Source: Caldilineaceae bacterium (GTDB taxonomy: Bacteria; Chloroflexota; Anaerolineae; Caldilineales; Caldilineaceae). Taken from it: a DNA stretch of 64,000 bases. The DNA lies in NCBI GenBank assembly GCA_026708085.1, contig JAPOVP010000007.1:27816-91815 (forward strand). The letters run 5' to 3'. Position 1 is the stretch's first letter. Every line of letters starts with the position of its first letter. Shown piece after piece: positions 43,765 through 54,218 of the stretch. The translations under genes and the position numbers were made by a program. The notes below the pieces were generated by a model. The model ran no database searches. It was not told where the DNA came from and worked only from the letters and a program-made list of their open reading frames with translations.

Positions 43765-44094
43765 TCAGTTCAGGTGCGCCTGAATCTTGCCCAGCAATTG
43801 GCCTTTCTGCTGAAAACCAACGATCGTCTCCACCTGCTGACCGTCTTTGAACAGCATCAGCGTGGGAATGCTCATCACGCCAAACGCCATCGCTGTGCTC
43901 TGATTCTCGTCCACGTCCAGCTTGCCGATCGTCAGTTTGCCGTCAAGCTCGGTAGCGATCTCATCCAGCACCGGTGCGATCATCTTGCAAGGTCCGCACC
44001 ATTCCGCCCAGAAATCCACCAGCACAGGAAGCTCCGACTGGATGACTTCATCTTCAAAATTCGCGTCTGTGACAACAACAGTGTTCGCGCCCAT
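43765..44094 (-). CDS. trxA: Thioredoxin
   Basis: 109 residues. The active site is WCGPCK (Cys33, Cys36), preceded by VLVDFWAEW and followed by the cis-Pro loop SIPTLMLF, a complete thioredoxin fold. AGGAG lies in a purine-rich run about 9-14 nt before the ATG. It reduces protein disulfides in the cytosol, using thioredoxin reductase encoded elsewhere. It appears to be a single-gene transcript between a good promoter (44225-44254) and a terminator (43709-43739). Confidence 0.96.
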   Translation of the reverse strand: MGANTVVVTDANFEDEVIQSELPVLVDFWAEWCGPCKMIAPVLDEIATELDGKLTIGKLDVDENQSTAMAFGVMSIPTLMLFKDGQQVETIVGFQQKGQLLGKIQAHLN

Positions 44095-44224
44095 TTTCTG
44101 TCTCCTACTCCTGTTTGCGAGCGTACAAACTGCAACTTTCCGACGGATTACTCTTGATCCTGCCCAACACGCCCTATCTTAACATGCGATGTCCGGCAAG
44201 GCTGTAGAGTAACATACAAAAAAT

Positions 44225-44254
44225 ATAGTACGCCCAATGGAAGCCAAAAGTCAA
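44225..44254 (-). promoter_or_regulatory. Sigma-70-type promoter of trxA
   Basis: On the minus strand TTGACT (-35, 44254-44249) and TACTAT (-10, 44230-44225) are 18 nt apart, followed by an A/T-rich start region. The -35 matches consensus at five of six bases. The transcript would start near 44218, with a leader of about 125 nt before trxA. Confidence 0.7.
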
Positions 44255-44320
44255 AATACCGTCCCAGCCGATTTTAGCTGTCTTTAGGGTCTATCCTTAG
44301 CTGCCTGTACTGTCAACCCT

Positions 44321-44929
44321 TTACCCACTCTTCTGCCGCCTTCTCAGAAACTCGGCAAACTCCGCCTTGTCCAGGGCTGCGGAGCGGGGCTTCATTTTCT
44401 CCGGTTCAGGCGGCGCGTCCTCGGTGGCAGGCTGTACATCTCCGACTCCAATCCGCGCCATGACCGCAGGGATCACGTTGACTATACTTTCCAGGAACGC
44501 CGCTGTCAGCGCCTCCCCGCCAGGCAAATTGATGATCAACGTCCGTCCACGGATGCCCGCAACGCCCCTATCCAGCAGCGCTATCGGATCCGTCGCCGCA
44601 GCCCTGGCGCGCATTCTCTCAGGCAGCGAGGGCATCAGCCGCTCCAGCACGGCGGCCGTGGCTTCGGGTACGATCTCCTCGGCCGAAGGTCCCGGCGCCG
44701 GAAACGTACCGCCCACCGTCAGGATCAGGTCCAGCTCCTCTTCATCGCACCACTGCCGCAGCGTCTCCTCCAACTGGTAGCGAGGAGGCTCTCTGTAGAC
44801 GCGACTGAGGAGGGGAAGGAATCCATCCAGAACGCCGGCCGCCAACCTCTGCACCTGAGCCAGAACTTCATCCGCGTCATCGGAGCTGGCCGGGCCGGCA
44901 ATGACAAGAAAACCGCACCGGATCACCAT
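44321..44929 (-). CDS. MoaB/MogA-like molybdopterin-binding domain protein
   Basis: 202 residues. LDLILTVGGTFPAPGPSAEEIVPEAT matches the MoCF_biosynth core (usual form TTGGTG-x-x-x-R-D-x-T-P-E), read here as TVGGTF and EIVPEAT with the central R-D replaced. GRTLIINLPGGEALTAAFLE corresponds to the conserved LPG-P motif in the second half. The fold is therefore a MogA/MoaB type, but key positions differ, so normal adenylyl-transfer in molybdenum-cofactor synthesis is uncertain. A 40-residue charged tail is extra. MsrP, which needs this cofactor, is encoded 15 kb away. Confidence 0.7.
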   Translation of the reverse strand: MVIRCGFLVIAGPASSDDADEVLAQVQRLAAGVLDGFLPLLSRVYREPPRYQLEETLRQWCDEEELDLILTVGGTFPAPGPSAEEIVPEATAAVLERLMPSLPERMRARAAATDPIALLDRGVAGIRGRTLIINLPGGEALTAAFLESIVNVIPAVMARIGVGDVQPATEDAPPEPEKMKPRSAALDKAEFAEFLRRRQKSG

Positions 44930-44997
44930 TGATGTCGGACACTCCTTGCCCGTTAACTCAACTGGGTTCGCCCCATACTGTCAGATTTCCGAACGAA

Positions 44998-45025
44998 CAA
45001 AAAGCGATGGCTTGGCCACCGCTTT
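44998..45025 (-). terminator. Intrinsic terminator of the ribosomal cluster (after rpsI)
   Basis: Minus strand: AAAGCGGTGG (45025-45016) pairs with CCATCGCTTT (45010-45001), with one G-U pair, around a short CCAAG loop, followed by a T-run (45003-44999). It lies 32 bp after the rpsI stop and closes the long ribosomal protein cluster. Confidence 0.85.
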
Positions 45026-45056
45026 CATTCCTGCGTCGGTTTGTGACGGGCATCTC

Positions 45057-45446
45057 TCACCGCTTCGTGTACTGCGGGGCCTTGCGCGCCCGTTTGAGGC
45101 CCGGCTTCATCCGCTCCTTTACGCGCGCATCACGCGTGAGGAATCCCGCGGCCTTCAAAGTCGGCCGCAGATTCGGATCCGCCGCCACCAGCGCGCGGGA
45201 CAAACCGTGCCTGGCTGCGTGCGCCTGGCCGCCTTCACCACCGCCATGGACCTTTATGCTGATATTGAAGCTGTTCTCCGTGCCGGTCAGAGCCAGCGGC
45301 TGCCGGATCACCATCTGGTCCAAAGCGCGTCCGAAATAACCGTTCATCGGCAGGCTGTTTACGATGATCTCACCGTCTCCCTCGTACAGCCGCACACGCG
45401 CCGTCGCGCTCTTTCGTCGTCCGACCGCCTCGATATACTCACTCAT
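45057..45446 (-). CDS. rpsI: 30S ribosomal protein S9
   Basis: 129 residues, normal length. The N terminus ([20 protein letters not shown]) and C-terminal basic tail ending KAPQYTKR, which reaches the P-site tRNA, are diagnostic. Its ATG overlaps the end of rplM by 8 bp, so translation of the pair is coupled. An intrinsic terminator follows. Confidence 0.98.
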   Translation of the reverse strand: MSEYIEAVGRRKSATARVRLYEGDGEIIVNSLPMNGYFGRALDQMVIRQPLALTGTENSFNISIKVHGGGEGGQAHAARHGLSRALVAADPNLRPTLKAAGFLTRDARVKERMKPGLKRARKAPQYTKR

Positions 45447-45891
45447 ATCTGTTCTCCTGCAGCTCCAGTACTTTGGGCTTCTGTGCCTCGTGCGGGTGAT
45501 CCGGACCAGCGTAGACTCTCAGCTTCTTCATCTGGGCGCGGCCAAGCCGGGTCTTGGGAACCATACCTTTAACCGCTTCAAAGATGATCTTCTCCGGCTG
45601 ACGTTCCAACTGTTCGCGCATCGTTCGGCTCTTCAATCCTCCCGGGTAGCGGGAATGCCGGTAGTAGCGCTTGTCGTCCAGCCTGTTGCCTGTTACGTGA
45701 AACTTGTCGCAGTTGACGACAATTACGAAGTCACCACAGTCCACGTTGGGCGTGAAACTCGGCTTGTGCTTGCCCCGCAGCACCTGCGCGATCTCCGACG
45801 CCAACCGGCCAAGCGTCTTGTCAGTTGCATCGACTACCCACCATTCACGTCCGCTCTTGGCCTCTTCATAACTCAGGCTCAGTGTCTTCAC
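45439..45891 (-). CDS. rplM: 50S ribosomal protein L13
   Basis: 150 residues. [30 protein letters not shown] and the KMLPKTRLGR-like [19 protein letters not shown] segment identify L13. The usual rplM-rpsI pair, here placed at the end of the spc-alpha cluster after truA, with a 55-bp gap to truA. Confidence 0.98.
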   Translation of the reverse strand: MKTLSLSYEEAKSGREWWVVDATDKTLGRLASEIAQVLRGKHKPSFTPNVDCGDFVIVVNCDKFHVTGNRLDDKRYYRHSRYPGGLKSRTMREQLERQPEKIIFEAVKGMVPKTRLGRAQMKKLRVYAGPDHPHEAQKPKVLELQENRYE

Positions 45892-45946
45892 CCTCTAATC
45901 TCCTCATTCCCACCTGCAAGCAGCCCCTCTGCCATCTGCACCGGAA

Positions 45947-46762
45947 CTACGGATGCGCAGAAAACAGATCAGGATACTCCGCGTATTGTACTCGCTCCAG
46001 AACAAGCCCTTTGGGCGGGAGCGGCGGCGCAGAGCGACTGCGGTCTTTCGCATGCAGCGCCCCAGCCAAGTCATCGGCCTGCCACACTCCCAGGCCAACC
46101 GCCAGCAACGAGCCGGCCAGATTACGCGCCATCCTTCGCAAAAATGCGTTGGCAGTAATCGTCAGGACCAGCCGTTCGGACGGATAAAAATCCAGCACCG
46201 GCAGCGACTCTTCCACCCGCTCCCAGAAGAGCGAAACGATTCGACGAACCGTATTCTCTCCTTGTGGCGCCTGCCCGAACGTGGCAAAGTCGTGTGTCCC
46301 GATCAACAGGCCGGCAGCGCCGTTCATCGCTTCCAGGTCCGGGCGCCTGGGCAACACCACCGCAAAACGGTCGACAAGTGGAAAGCGTCTCTCGCCCTCT
46401 CCCTCGTAAACCGGCGCCCACGCCGTGTAACGGTATGTTCGCTCCGAAGCGCTGAATCTGGGGTGAAACCCGTGAGGCGCTTCCGCTAGACTGCGAACGA
46501 GTATCGAAGCGGGCAACCGCTGGTTCCAGGCCTTCCGCAGGGCTTCCGGAGAATGTTTCCAGGGCGCATCTACCGAAATCACTTGCCCTCTGGCGTGAAC
46601 CCCCGTGTCCGTCCTTCCGGCGCCGCTTACCCGGCAACTCGCGCCGGTCAACTCCTCCAGCGCCTCTTCCAACGCACCTTGGACTGTCGGCGCATCCCTC
46701 TGCACCTGAAACCCACAGAACTCCGTGCCGTCGTAGGCGATTAGTCCGGCGACCCTGGGCAT
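45947..46762 (-). CDS. truA: tRNA pseudouridine synthase A
   Basis: 271 residues from ATG 46762 (GAGGAG 3-4 nt upstream; family similarity starts at MPRVAGLIAYDGTEFCGFQ). The catalytic Asp lies in GAGRTDTGVHARGQV. It makes pseudouridine at positions 38-40 of tRNA anticodon arms. The order rplQ-truA-rplM-rpsI is common in bacteria. The frame to 46798 adds 12 residues without a ribosome site. Confidence 0.96.
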   Translation of the reverse strand: MPRVAGLIAYDGTEFCGFQVQRDAPTVQGALEEALEELTGASCRVSGAGRTDTGVHARGQVISVDAPWKHSPEALRKAWNQRLPASILVRSLAEAPHGFHPRFSASERTYRYTAWAPVYEGEGERRFPLVDRFAVVLPRRPDLEAMNGAAGLLIGTHDFATFGQAPQGENTVRRIVSLFWERVEESLPVLDFYPSERLVLTITANAFLRRMARNLAGSLLAVGLGVWQADDLAGALHAKDRSRSAPPLPPKGLVLERVQYAEYPDLFSAHP

Positions 46763-46880
46763 TCGCTCCTCACCGGCATGGCGTACGGAGCCGCACACTG
46801 ACTTCCCTTCCGACTGCCGCCGCCAACTGCCGCCAGCCTTGCAATCACTTGCCTTGGACGGCGACGTCCCCGTCTACTCG

Positions 46881-47261
46881 TTACTCCTCGTTCCCCACCA
46901 ACTCGATGACAGCCATATCGGCCGCGTCGCCGAACCGCTTGCCCAGCTTGACGATTCGTGTATAACCGCCGTTCCGCTCCTCATAGCGGGGAGCCAACTC
47001 GTCAAAAACCTTCTTCGCGACCGCCTTGTCATTGAGGTACGCCACAACCTGACGTTGCGCATGTACCCTGTCTATCTTCCCGGCTAGGCCGTGCTTGGCT
47101 TTCGTAATCAGCTTCTCGGCATCGCCGCGCATCGCCCGTGCCTTGGCCTGCGTGGTCGTGATCCGTTCGTGAATATAGAGTTCTCGGATCAGGTTCCGAA
47201 ACAGCGCCTTGCGTTGCGCCGCGTTTCGGCTTAACTTCTGACCCGCGATCTGGTGTCGCAT
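46881..47261 (-). CDS. rplQ: 50S ribosomal protein L17
   Basis: 126 residues. MRHQIAGQKLSRNAAQRKALFRNL is nearly the family consensus (shown here for recognition as RHQIAGQKLSRN and RKALFRNL), and KLGKRFGDAADMAVIELVG ends the protein. It starts 4 nt after the rpoA stop, the normal alpha-operon order. Confidence 0.98.
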   Translation of the reverse strand: MRHQIAGQKLSRNAAQRKALFRNLIRELYIHERITTTQAKARAMRGDAEKLITKAKHGLAGKIDRVHAQRQVVAYLNDKAVAKKVFDELAPRYEERNGGYTRIVKLGKRFGDAADMAVIELVGNEE

Positions 47262-47265
47262 CGTG

Positions 47266-48369
47266 CTATTCCTCCGGTAGCGGCGTTAAGCTCGCCTCGT
47301 CAACGATCTCGACCGCTTCTGCCGCTTCGGTTTCAGCTACTTCGTTGTCAGACAACTCAGCTTGAGCAACTTCGGCCAAAATCTCCTCAACCTCGGTACC
47401 GTTGCCTCCACCCAGATAGGCGCTGAGATCGACGCCCACCACGTTCATGTATCCCTTCTCGCTCAGCTTCTCTACCAGTTCATCCAGCGACTTCTTGCCA
47501 AAGTTGCGGATTGCGAGCATCTCGTCCTCGCCCTTCTCCATCCGCTTCAGAATTTCCCCAACCTTCGTGATGCCGGCCCGCTTCAGGCAGTTGTACGCCC
47601 TTACGGTCAACTCAAGCTCCTCAATCGGTGCCTCGGCAACACGGCTGGGGATGCTCTCTTCCTCTTCCTCGGGCAACTCGATCATCGCTGTACGTTCGCC
47701 GACAAAAAGGCTCAGATGCTGTACGAGTATGTCAGCGGCCTGGCGCATGGCATCCTCAGGCGAAATCGTGCCGTCAGTCCACACTTCCAGGTTCAGCCTG
47801 TCATAGTCGGTCTGCTGCCCGATGCGGGTCCGTTCCACCCGGTAGGATGCCTTCTTTACCGGGCTGAAAATCGCATCCACAGGGATCTCGCCCAACGGCA
47901 GCTGCACACGCTCCTCAGCCGGACTGTAGCCCCGGCCCTGCTCCACCACCATCTCGATATCCAGGTCAACCTCATTCGAGTCGGCGAAAAGCAGGTACAG
48001 GTCCGGGTTGACGATCTCAACCTCCGGAGGGCAGTTCAAGTCGCCCGCCGTTACCGGCCCTTCATGGTACACCTCTACCGATACGCGAACAGGCTCAGCG
48101 CTGTCGCTCCTGAAGCGAATCTGTTTTACATTCAATATCAGCCGGGTGGCATCTTCCAGTACATGATCGATCGTGGAAAACTCGTGATGCACACCACTGA
48201 CCGAGATCGACGTTACGGCAGCGCCCGGCAAGCTCGACAGCAATACCCGGCGCAAAGAGTTCCCTAGAGTTATCCCATATCCGCTTTCCAGCGGGCTGAT
48301 CACAAAATGGCCGTAGTTCCTTGAACTGGCCTCAACTTCTATCTTCGGCAATACTAGATTGTTAAGCAA
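47266..48369 (-). CDS. rpoA: DNA-directed RNA polymerase subunit alpha
   Basis: 367 residues, somewhat longer than usual (about 315-330) because of an acidic, Ala/Glu-rich C-terminal tail of about 40 residues. The start is TTG 48369, supported by a strong GGGAGGGG 6 nt upstream. The N-terminal assembly domain (FVISPLESGYGITLGNSLRR, LLSSLPGAAVTSI) and the alpha-CTD (LELTVRAYNCLKRAGI, FGKKSLDELVEKL) are complete. The CTD contacts UP elements and regulators. rplQ follows, rpsD precedes. Confidence 0.97.
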   Translation of the reverse strand: MLNNLVLPKIEVEASSRNYGHFVISPLESGYGITLGNSLRRVLLSSLPGAAVTSISVSGVHHEFSTIDHVLEDATRLILNVKQIRFRSDSAEPVRVSVEVYHEGPVTAGDLNCPPEVEIVNPDLYLLFADSNEVDLDIEMVVEQGRGYSPAEERVQLPLGEIPVDAIFSPVKKASYRVERTRIGQQTDYDRLNLEVWTDGTISPEDAMRQAADILVQHLSLFVGERTAMIELPEEEEESIPSRVAEAPIEELELTVRAYNCLKRAGITKVGEILKRMEKGEDEMLAIRNFGKKSLDELVEKLSEKGYMNVVGVDLSAYLGGGNGTEVEEILAEVAQAELSDNEVAETEAAEAVEIVDEASLTPLPEE

Positions 48370-48494
48370 CGGCTACCCCTCCCGGCTGTATTACAGTCTC
48401 AACCAAACACCGTGTGGCGACAGACAATCGTCTCTACCCTGCCGGTCGTCCGTACAACTAACCTGCAAAGGCAACGAAATCAGTACCATGTCGG

Positions 48495-49130
48495 CTAGCG
48501 ACTGTAGTACTCAACGATCAACTGTTCGTTCAGGAGTACGCCTATCTCGTCCCGTTCCGGCGCCGAAGTCACCGTACCGTTGAGATTGGTCGCATCCAGA
48601 CTGAGCCACGTAGGGGGGGACGCACTGCCGAGAATCTGGGCGCGCTCACGAAAATAGGTCTTGGTCTGGCTCTTCTCGCGAACGGAAATCTGGTCGTTCG
48701 GCGACACCAAGAAGGAGGGAATGTTCGTCTTGCGGCCGTTTACGGCAAAATGACCGTGCCGCACGAGCTGACGAGCCTGCGCCCGGCTGTCGGCAAATCC
48801 GAACCGGTACACTACATTGTCCAGCCGGCTCTCCAACAGCTCAAGCAAGATACCGCCGGTCTGCCCCTTGCGCCGCGATGCCTCCCTGAAATAGCGGCGA
48901 AACTGCCGTTCCATCACCCCATACATGCGACGCGCCTTCTGCTTCTCCCGCAACTGGATCCCGTAATCCGAGACCTTGCGCCGCATGACATTGCGCCGGC
49001 CTGCTTCCCCCGGGGGGAATGGTCGCCGGTCAACCGCACACTTGGGGCTCACACAGCGTTCGCCTTTCAAGAATAACTTCTGTCCTTCTCGTCGACAGAG
49101 TTTACAAACTGCATCCGTATATCGAGCCAT
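48495..49130 (-). CDS. rpsD: 30S ribosomal protein S4 (zinc-binding form)
   Basis: 211 residues. Cysteines C9, C12, C26 and C31 (C-x2-C and C-x4-C) mark the zinc-binding S4 form. The S4 RNA-binding domain is seen in [19 protein letters not shown] and [14 protein letters not shown]4 is a primary 16S binder and, in many bacteria, represses its own operon. A 297-bp gap separates it from rpsK, so a separate promoter is possible. Confidence 0.98.
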   Translation of the reverse strand: MARYTDAVCKLCRREGQKLFLKGERCVSPKCAVDRRPFPPGEAGRRNVMRRKVSDYGIQLREKQKARRMYGVMERQFRRYFREASRRKGQTGGILLELLESRLDNVVYRFGFADSRAQARQLVRHGHFAVNGRKTNIPSFLVSPNDQISVREKSQTKTYFRERAQILGSASPPTWLSLDATNLNGTVTSAPERDEIGVLLNEQLIVEYYSR

Positions 49131-49427
49131 CTTTCCTCCATGTCGACTAACGCTCGCAACCCTTTACCGCACGCAGGGCCGCGTCGTAGCTCGGTGTGCC
49201 GGCTTAACTGCTCGAATGGTGATCGCGTCCCCAGTGCACGCGCCATCCGCACCTTCTCTCCCTGGCGGACATCCGCGACACACTTCGATCACCGCTTCTT
49301 CATTTCCATTTCAATGCAAAACAAGCGGCATCGCGCCGAAACACGATGCCTTTCTTCCGGCAGGTTAATCCCTTTGTTGCGCAACCTCTCCAAGCTCGAC
49401 ACCTGAGGCAACGCGCTGTCCGTTCTC
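49131..49427. other. Gap between rpsK and rpsD
   Basis: 297 bp inside the alpha-operon region, where neighbouring genes are usually a few to tens of bases apart. No gene, strong hairpin or convincing promoter was found. It may hold a promoter or an S4 autoregulatory leader for rpsD, which lies just downstream on the minus strand. Confidence 0.5.
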
Positions 49428-49832
49428 CTACACTCTTCGCTTACTCGGGGGACGTACCCCGTTATGCGGAATCGGTGTTATGTCCGCTATCGACGTAACT
49501 GTCAATCCGGCCGGGTTCAACGCCCTCAACGCACTCTCGCGGCCCGGCCCCGGACCCTTGATAAACACCTCCACCTCACGCATATTGAACTCACTCACGG
49601 CCTGGCGAGCCGCGGCTGATGCCGCAAGCTGGGCCGCAAACGGCGTACTCTTGCGGCTCCCCTTGAAACCGGCCGTGCCTGAACTGGCCCAACACAGAAC
49701 CGCTCCATCGGGGTCGGTGACCGTGATGATCGTGTTGTTAAATGTTGCGCGAACGTGAATTTGACCGCTCGGGACGTGTTTTCTCTCCCGGCGGGACGAC
49801 CGACCACCGCGACGACGCTGCGTTCGAGCCAT
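49428..49832 (-). CDS. rpsK: 30S ribosomal protein S11
   Basis: 134 residues. [15 protein letters not shown] and [19 protein letters not shown], then [17 protein letters not shown], are diagnostic. S11 forms part of the 30S platform. Start ATG 49832 lies 56 bp after rpsM. Confidence 0.98.
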   Translation of the reverse strand: MARTQRRRGGRSSRRERKHVPSGQIHVRATFNNTIITVTDPDGAVLCWASSGTAGFKGSRKSTPFAAQLAASAAARQAVSEFNMREVEVFIKGPGPGRESALRALNPAGLTVTSIADITPIPHNGVRPPSKRRV

Positions 49833-49888
49833 CGTTTCTCCTTAACCTGATGTTCCTGCGCCAAAAATACGCAGACGATTATCTGCTG

Positions 49889-50266
49889 CTACTTGCGCGC
49901 TCGCTTCTTCCCGGCTACCGTCTTCTTTACACCGCGGCGCGTGCGCGCATTCGTGCGCGTGCGCTGGCCCCGGCTTGGCAGATTGCGCCGGTGGCGCAGA
50001 CCTCGATAGCTGCCAATCTCCATGAGACGCTTGATGTTCATGTTCACTTCGCGCCGCAAATCCCCTTCGACGCGACAGTGGCGCTCAATGTAATCCCGCA
50101 AGGCGACCAATTCATTCGTGTCCAGGTCATTGACGCGCTTATCCTCGTCAATCCCCGTCGCCTCCAGAATCTCCTGGCTGACCGAACGGCCAATCCCGTA
50201 AATGTAGGTTAGAGCGATAACGACCCGCTTGTCTCGAGGAATGTCGACGCCTGCAATACGTGCCAT
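49889..50266 (-). CDS. rpsM: 30S ribosomal protein S13
   Basis: 125 residues from ATG 50266 ([19 protein letters not shown]). The central [19 protein letters not shown] and C-terminal [19 protein letters not shown] identify S13, which contacts tRNA and forms subunit bridges. The frame upstream of the Met covers rpmJ in another frame and is not used. Confidence 0.98.
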   Translation of the reverse strand: MARIAGVDIPRDKRVVIALTYIYGIGRSVSQEILEATGIDEDKRVNDLDTNELVALRDYIERHCRVEGDLRREVNMNIKRLMEIGSYRGLRHRRNLPSRGQRTRTNARTRRGVKKTVAGKKRARK

Positions 50267-50286
50267 GGAAATTGCCCCCTGGGTTT

Positions 50287-50400
50287 CTAGCCTTGTCTCT
50301 GCTTGTGTTTCGGGTTCTGACAGATCACATATACAACGCCTCGCCGACGCACAACCGAACACTTCTCACACATCTTTTTCACCGAAGGCCGCACTTTCAT
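50287..50400 (-). CDS. rpmJ: 50S ribosomal protein L36 (zinc form)
   Basis: 37 residues from ATG 50400: [17 protein letters not shown], then [19 protein letters not shown] and a final Gly. Three Cys (C11, C14, C27) and a His (H32) give the C+ zinc ribbon of L36. It lies between map and rpsM; the gene is too short for standard gene-length cut-offs. No infA, which often sits between map and rpmJ, is present. Confidence 0.95.
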   Translation of the reverse strand: MKVRPSVKKMCEKCSVVRRRGVVYVICQNPKHKQRQG

Positions 50401-50454
50401 CCTTCAACCCCCTCCCCCAAAGTCGTAACGCAATTCCACCAGTGTATCATATCG

Positions 50455-51339
50455 CTATGGACGCGTCAAGATTTCGGGGCCTCTGTTGGTTACCGCAACT
50501 GTATGCTCGAAGTGAGCGCTCAAGCTGTGATCCTCGCTGATAACGGTCCACTTGTCCTTCAACGTCTCCGTCCGCCACGTGCCCATCTGCACCATCGGCT
50601 CAATTGCAATCACCAGCCCGGGGCGCAGTACAACCCTGCCGTCCGTGTCGTCCGATACATAGTTCAGTACCTGCGGCCCCTCGTGCATCGCACGACCCAC
50701 ACCGTGCCCCGTGTACTCCCGCACTACGTGAAAACCGCTCGGCTCTACACTGTTCTGCACCGCCGCGCTGATATCAAGTACACGGCCGCCGGAACGAATC
50801 GCCTTTATGCCGGCATTGAGGCTCCCTTCCGTTACCCGCAGCAACCGTTCGGCCCCAGGCTCGATCGCCCCCACAGGATATGTCCAACCGCTGTCGCCTA
50901 CAAAACCGCGGTAGAACACGCCTACATCTATGCTGATAATGTCGCCCTCTTGCAGCACACGCTCGCGGCTCGGAATCCCATGCACCAGCTCCTCGTTGAT
51001 GCTCGTGCAAATATTGGCCGGATAACCGCGATAGCCCAGAAAACTGGACTTCGCACGATGACCGTGGATCGTCGCCGCGGCCAGCTCGTCCAAATCCAGA
51101 GTGCTGATCCCCGGCCTGATCGCCTCCCGAAACTCCTCATGAACTCTGGCAACGATTCGACCCGCTTCCCGCATGATCTGTATCTCACGCGGGCTCTTGA
51201 AGACCGGCGCAGGACGTTCCTGTTCCTGCCTCGCCTTGAGACGCGGCCGCCCATTGCCGTGCAGTCTGCGTCTGAGTCGGGTCATCATGCTTTCGTCGCT
51301 CATCTTGCACTTGCCGCCGGCGACAGCCGGGCCCCCCAT
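50455..51339 (-). CDS. map: Methionine aminopeptidase, type I
   Basis: 294 residues if the ATG at 51339 is used, 282 from the ATG at 51303; neither has a strong ribosome site. Catalysis motifs are intact: SINEELVHGIPS, DIISIDVGVFYRGFVGDSGWT (metal-binding Asp pair), EYTGHGVGRAMHE (His) and IAIEPMVQMGT (Glu). It removes N-terminal Met from new proteins. The basic extension of about 35 residues before SPREIQIMREAGRIVA may aid ribosome binding. It starts 3 nt after adk. Confidence 0.95.
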   Translation of the reverse strand: MGGPAVAGGKCKMSDESMMTRLRRRLHGNGRPRLKARQEQERPAPVFKSPREIQIMREAGRIVARVHEEFREAIRPGISTLDLDELAAATIHGHRAKSSFLGYRGYPANICTSINEELVHGIPSRERVLQEGDIISIDVGVFYRGFVGDSGWTYPVGAIEPGAERLLRVTEGSLNAGIKAIRSGGRVLDISAAVQNSVEPSGFHVVREYTGHGVGRAMHEGPQVLNYVSDDTDGRVVLRPGLVIAIEPMVQMGTWRTETLKDKWTVISEDHSLSAHFEHTVAVTNRGPEILTRP

Positions 51340-51342
51340 GCT

Positions 51343-52029
51343 TCAGGCCGACATAGCGCTTTTCGCCGCCTCGATATTCCTCGACGCCAACCGCTCCAGC
51401 AGCTGCTCCTGCATCTCCTCGATCGACCTCGCGCCGTCAACTTCCTCCAGCAAACCCTTCGCGAAATAGTATCCAATCAGTGGAGACGTCTGCTTGTAAT
51501 AGACATACAGCCGGTTCTGGACCGTCTCCGGCTTATCGTCATTGCGCTGGTAAAGCTCACCGCCGCAGCTGTCGCACTTTTCGCCGCGGGGAGGATTGAA
51601 CGTCAGATGGTACACCCTGTCGCAGTTGCGGCATACCCGCCTGCCGGTGATGCGCAGCGTCACTATGTCGTCTTCCAGCTGGAACATTGGCACCACGTCG
51701 ATGCCCCCGTACACAGCCGTCATCTCGTCCAGCGCCTGGGCCTGAATGAGATTGCGCGGAAAGCCATCCATGATCGCACCCTGTGCGGCATCTTCCTGGG
51801 CCAAACGCGCTTCCACCATCCGAATCGTCACCTCGTCGGGGACCAATTCACCTTTGTCGTAATATCTCTGTGCCAGCTGCCCGAGCTCCGTCTGGTTCTT
51901 CAAGTTGTACCGGAAAATCTCCCCTGTTGAAATCTGCGGGATTCCCAGCTTCTCCTCCAGTAACTGGGCCTGTGTGCCCTTGCCGGCCCCAGGTGCTCCC
52001 AACAACACCAGATAGATTCGGTCGCTCAT
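51343..52029 (-). CDS. adk: Adenylate kinase, zinc-lid form
   Basis: 228 residues from ATG 52029, with GAGG 5-6 nt upstream. The P loop is LGAPGAGKGTQA, then DGFPRNLIQAQAL in the core. The LID has four cysteines (VCRNC and KCDSC), the structural-zinc form common in Gram-positives and thermophiles. It makes 2 ADP from ATP and AMP. secY-adk-map is the standard order at the end of the spc operon. Confidence 0.97.
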   Translation of the reverse strand: MSDRIYLVLLGAPGAGKGTQAQLLEEKLGIPQISTGEIFRYNLKNQTELGQLAQRYYDKGELVPDEVTIRMVEARLAQEDAAQGAIMDGFPRNLIQAQALDEMTAVYGGIDVVPMFQLEDDIVTLRITGRRVCRNCDRVYHLTFNPPRGEKCDSCGGELYQRNDDKPETVQNRLYVYYKQTSPLIGYYFAKGLLEEVDGARSIEEMQEQLLERLASRNIEAAKSAMSA

Positions 52030-52071
52030 CGGCACCTCTTCCGTGCGCTGCGAAATAAGGAAAGTGGTGGG

Positions 52072-53409
<1,338 letters not shown>

Positions 53410-53478
53410 AAAGTTTCTCCGGTAGAGATACGGCCGGGCCAGGCCGCCTGTTTGGCCGCCAACCCGACCTCCCTACAG

Positions 53479-53958
53479 TTAAGACCGCGGCAGATTCCTG
53501 TTGACTTCAAAGGGCAGAATGTCGACCGTACCGCCCGCGGCCTCTACCTTCTCCCTTGCGCTCTTGCTGATCCGATGTACCTGCAAATGGAGCGGCTTTT
53601 CAATCTCTCCCCGCGCTAGTACGACCACAGGCTGCTTGCTGTCGCCCAGCAACCCCGTGTCGAAAAGCGCCTCCGGCGTCACCTGCGCGTCAGCCTCGAA
53701 CCGTTCCCCCATTCTGTCGAGGTTCACAGGCGTGTAGGTCACCTTAAAGCGGTTGTTGAAGCCGCGCATCCTCGGCAGCCGGCGCAGAAAGCTGAACTGA
53801 CCGCCTTCAAAGCCTCGAAGGCCCCCGTTTCCGGCGCGGGCATTCTGGCCCTTTGTGCCGCGTCCGGCCGTCTTGCCCCGTCCCGATCCCGTACCGCGGC
53901 CAACGCGCTTTCGGTTTTTCGTGGCGCCCTCGTTCGGGCGCAAATCGTGCAGTCTCAT
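53479..53958 (-). CDS. rplO: 50S ribosomal protein L15
   Basis: 159 residues from ATG 53958 (AAGGGA just upstream). The glycine-rich N terminus with KRVGRGTGSGRGKTAGRG is diagnostic, and RLPRMRGFNNRFK and the C-terminal AGGTVDILP part follow. The frame extends 32 codons further without similarity, so the inner Met is used. Confidence 0.97.
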   Translation of the reverse strand: MRLHDLRPNEGATKNRKRVGRGTGSGRGKTAGRGTKGQNARAGNGGLRGFEGGQFSFLRRLPRMRGFNNRFKVTYTPVNLDRMGERFEADAQVTPEALFDTGLLGDSKQPVVVLARGEIEKPLHLQVHRISKSAREKVEAAGGTVDILPFEVNRNLPRS

Positions 53959-54022
53959 GTTTCCCTTACTCCAGCCAAATGGTAAGAGCCGCAGCAACCC
54001 GGTAAAATCCCGAATTGCCTGC

Positions 54023-54214
54023 TTACGCCTCCGCTTCCTCAACCACCTCAACAAGGTGAGAGACCTTGGCGATCATCCCCCGGACCGTAGGACTGTCAGT
54101 CTTCTCTACCGTCTGATTCATCTTCCGCAACCCCAGGGCCTGAACTGTTGCCTTCTGACGTTTGTTGTAGCCGATCGGGCTCTTGACCAGCTTCACCGTT
54201 ATCGTCTTTTCCAT
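54023..54214 (-). CDS. rpmD: 50S ribosomal protein L30
   Basis: 63 residues from ATG 54214. [19 protein letters not shown] and [19 protein letters not shown] identify L30. It begins 4 nt after the rpsE stop and precedes rplO, the normal spc-operon order. Confidence 0.96.
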   Translation of the reverse strand: MEKTITVKLVKSPIGYNKRQKATVQALGLRKMNQTVEKTDSPTVRGMIAKVSHLVEVVEEAEA

Positions 54215-54218
54215 GGAT

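Noticed and set aside
50260..51930. 556-codon plus-strand open frame antisense to rpmJ, map and adk
   Set aside because: Arg/His/Pro-rich and motif-free, lying over three certain genes.
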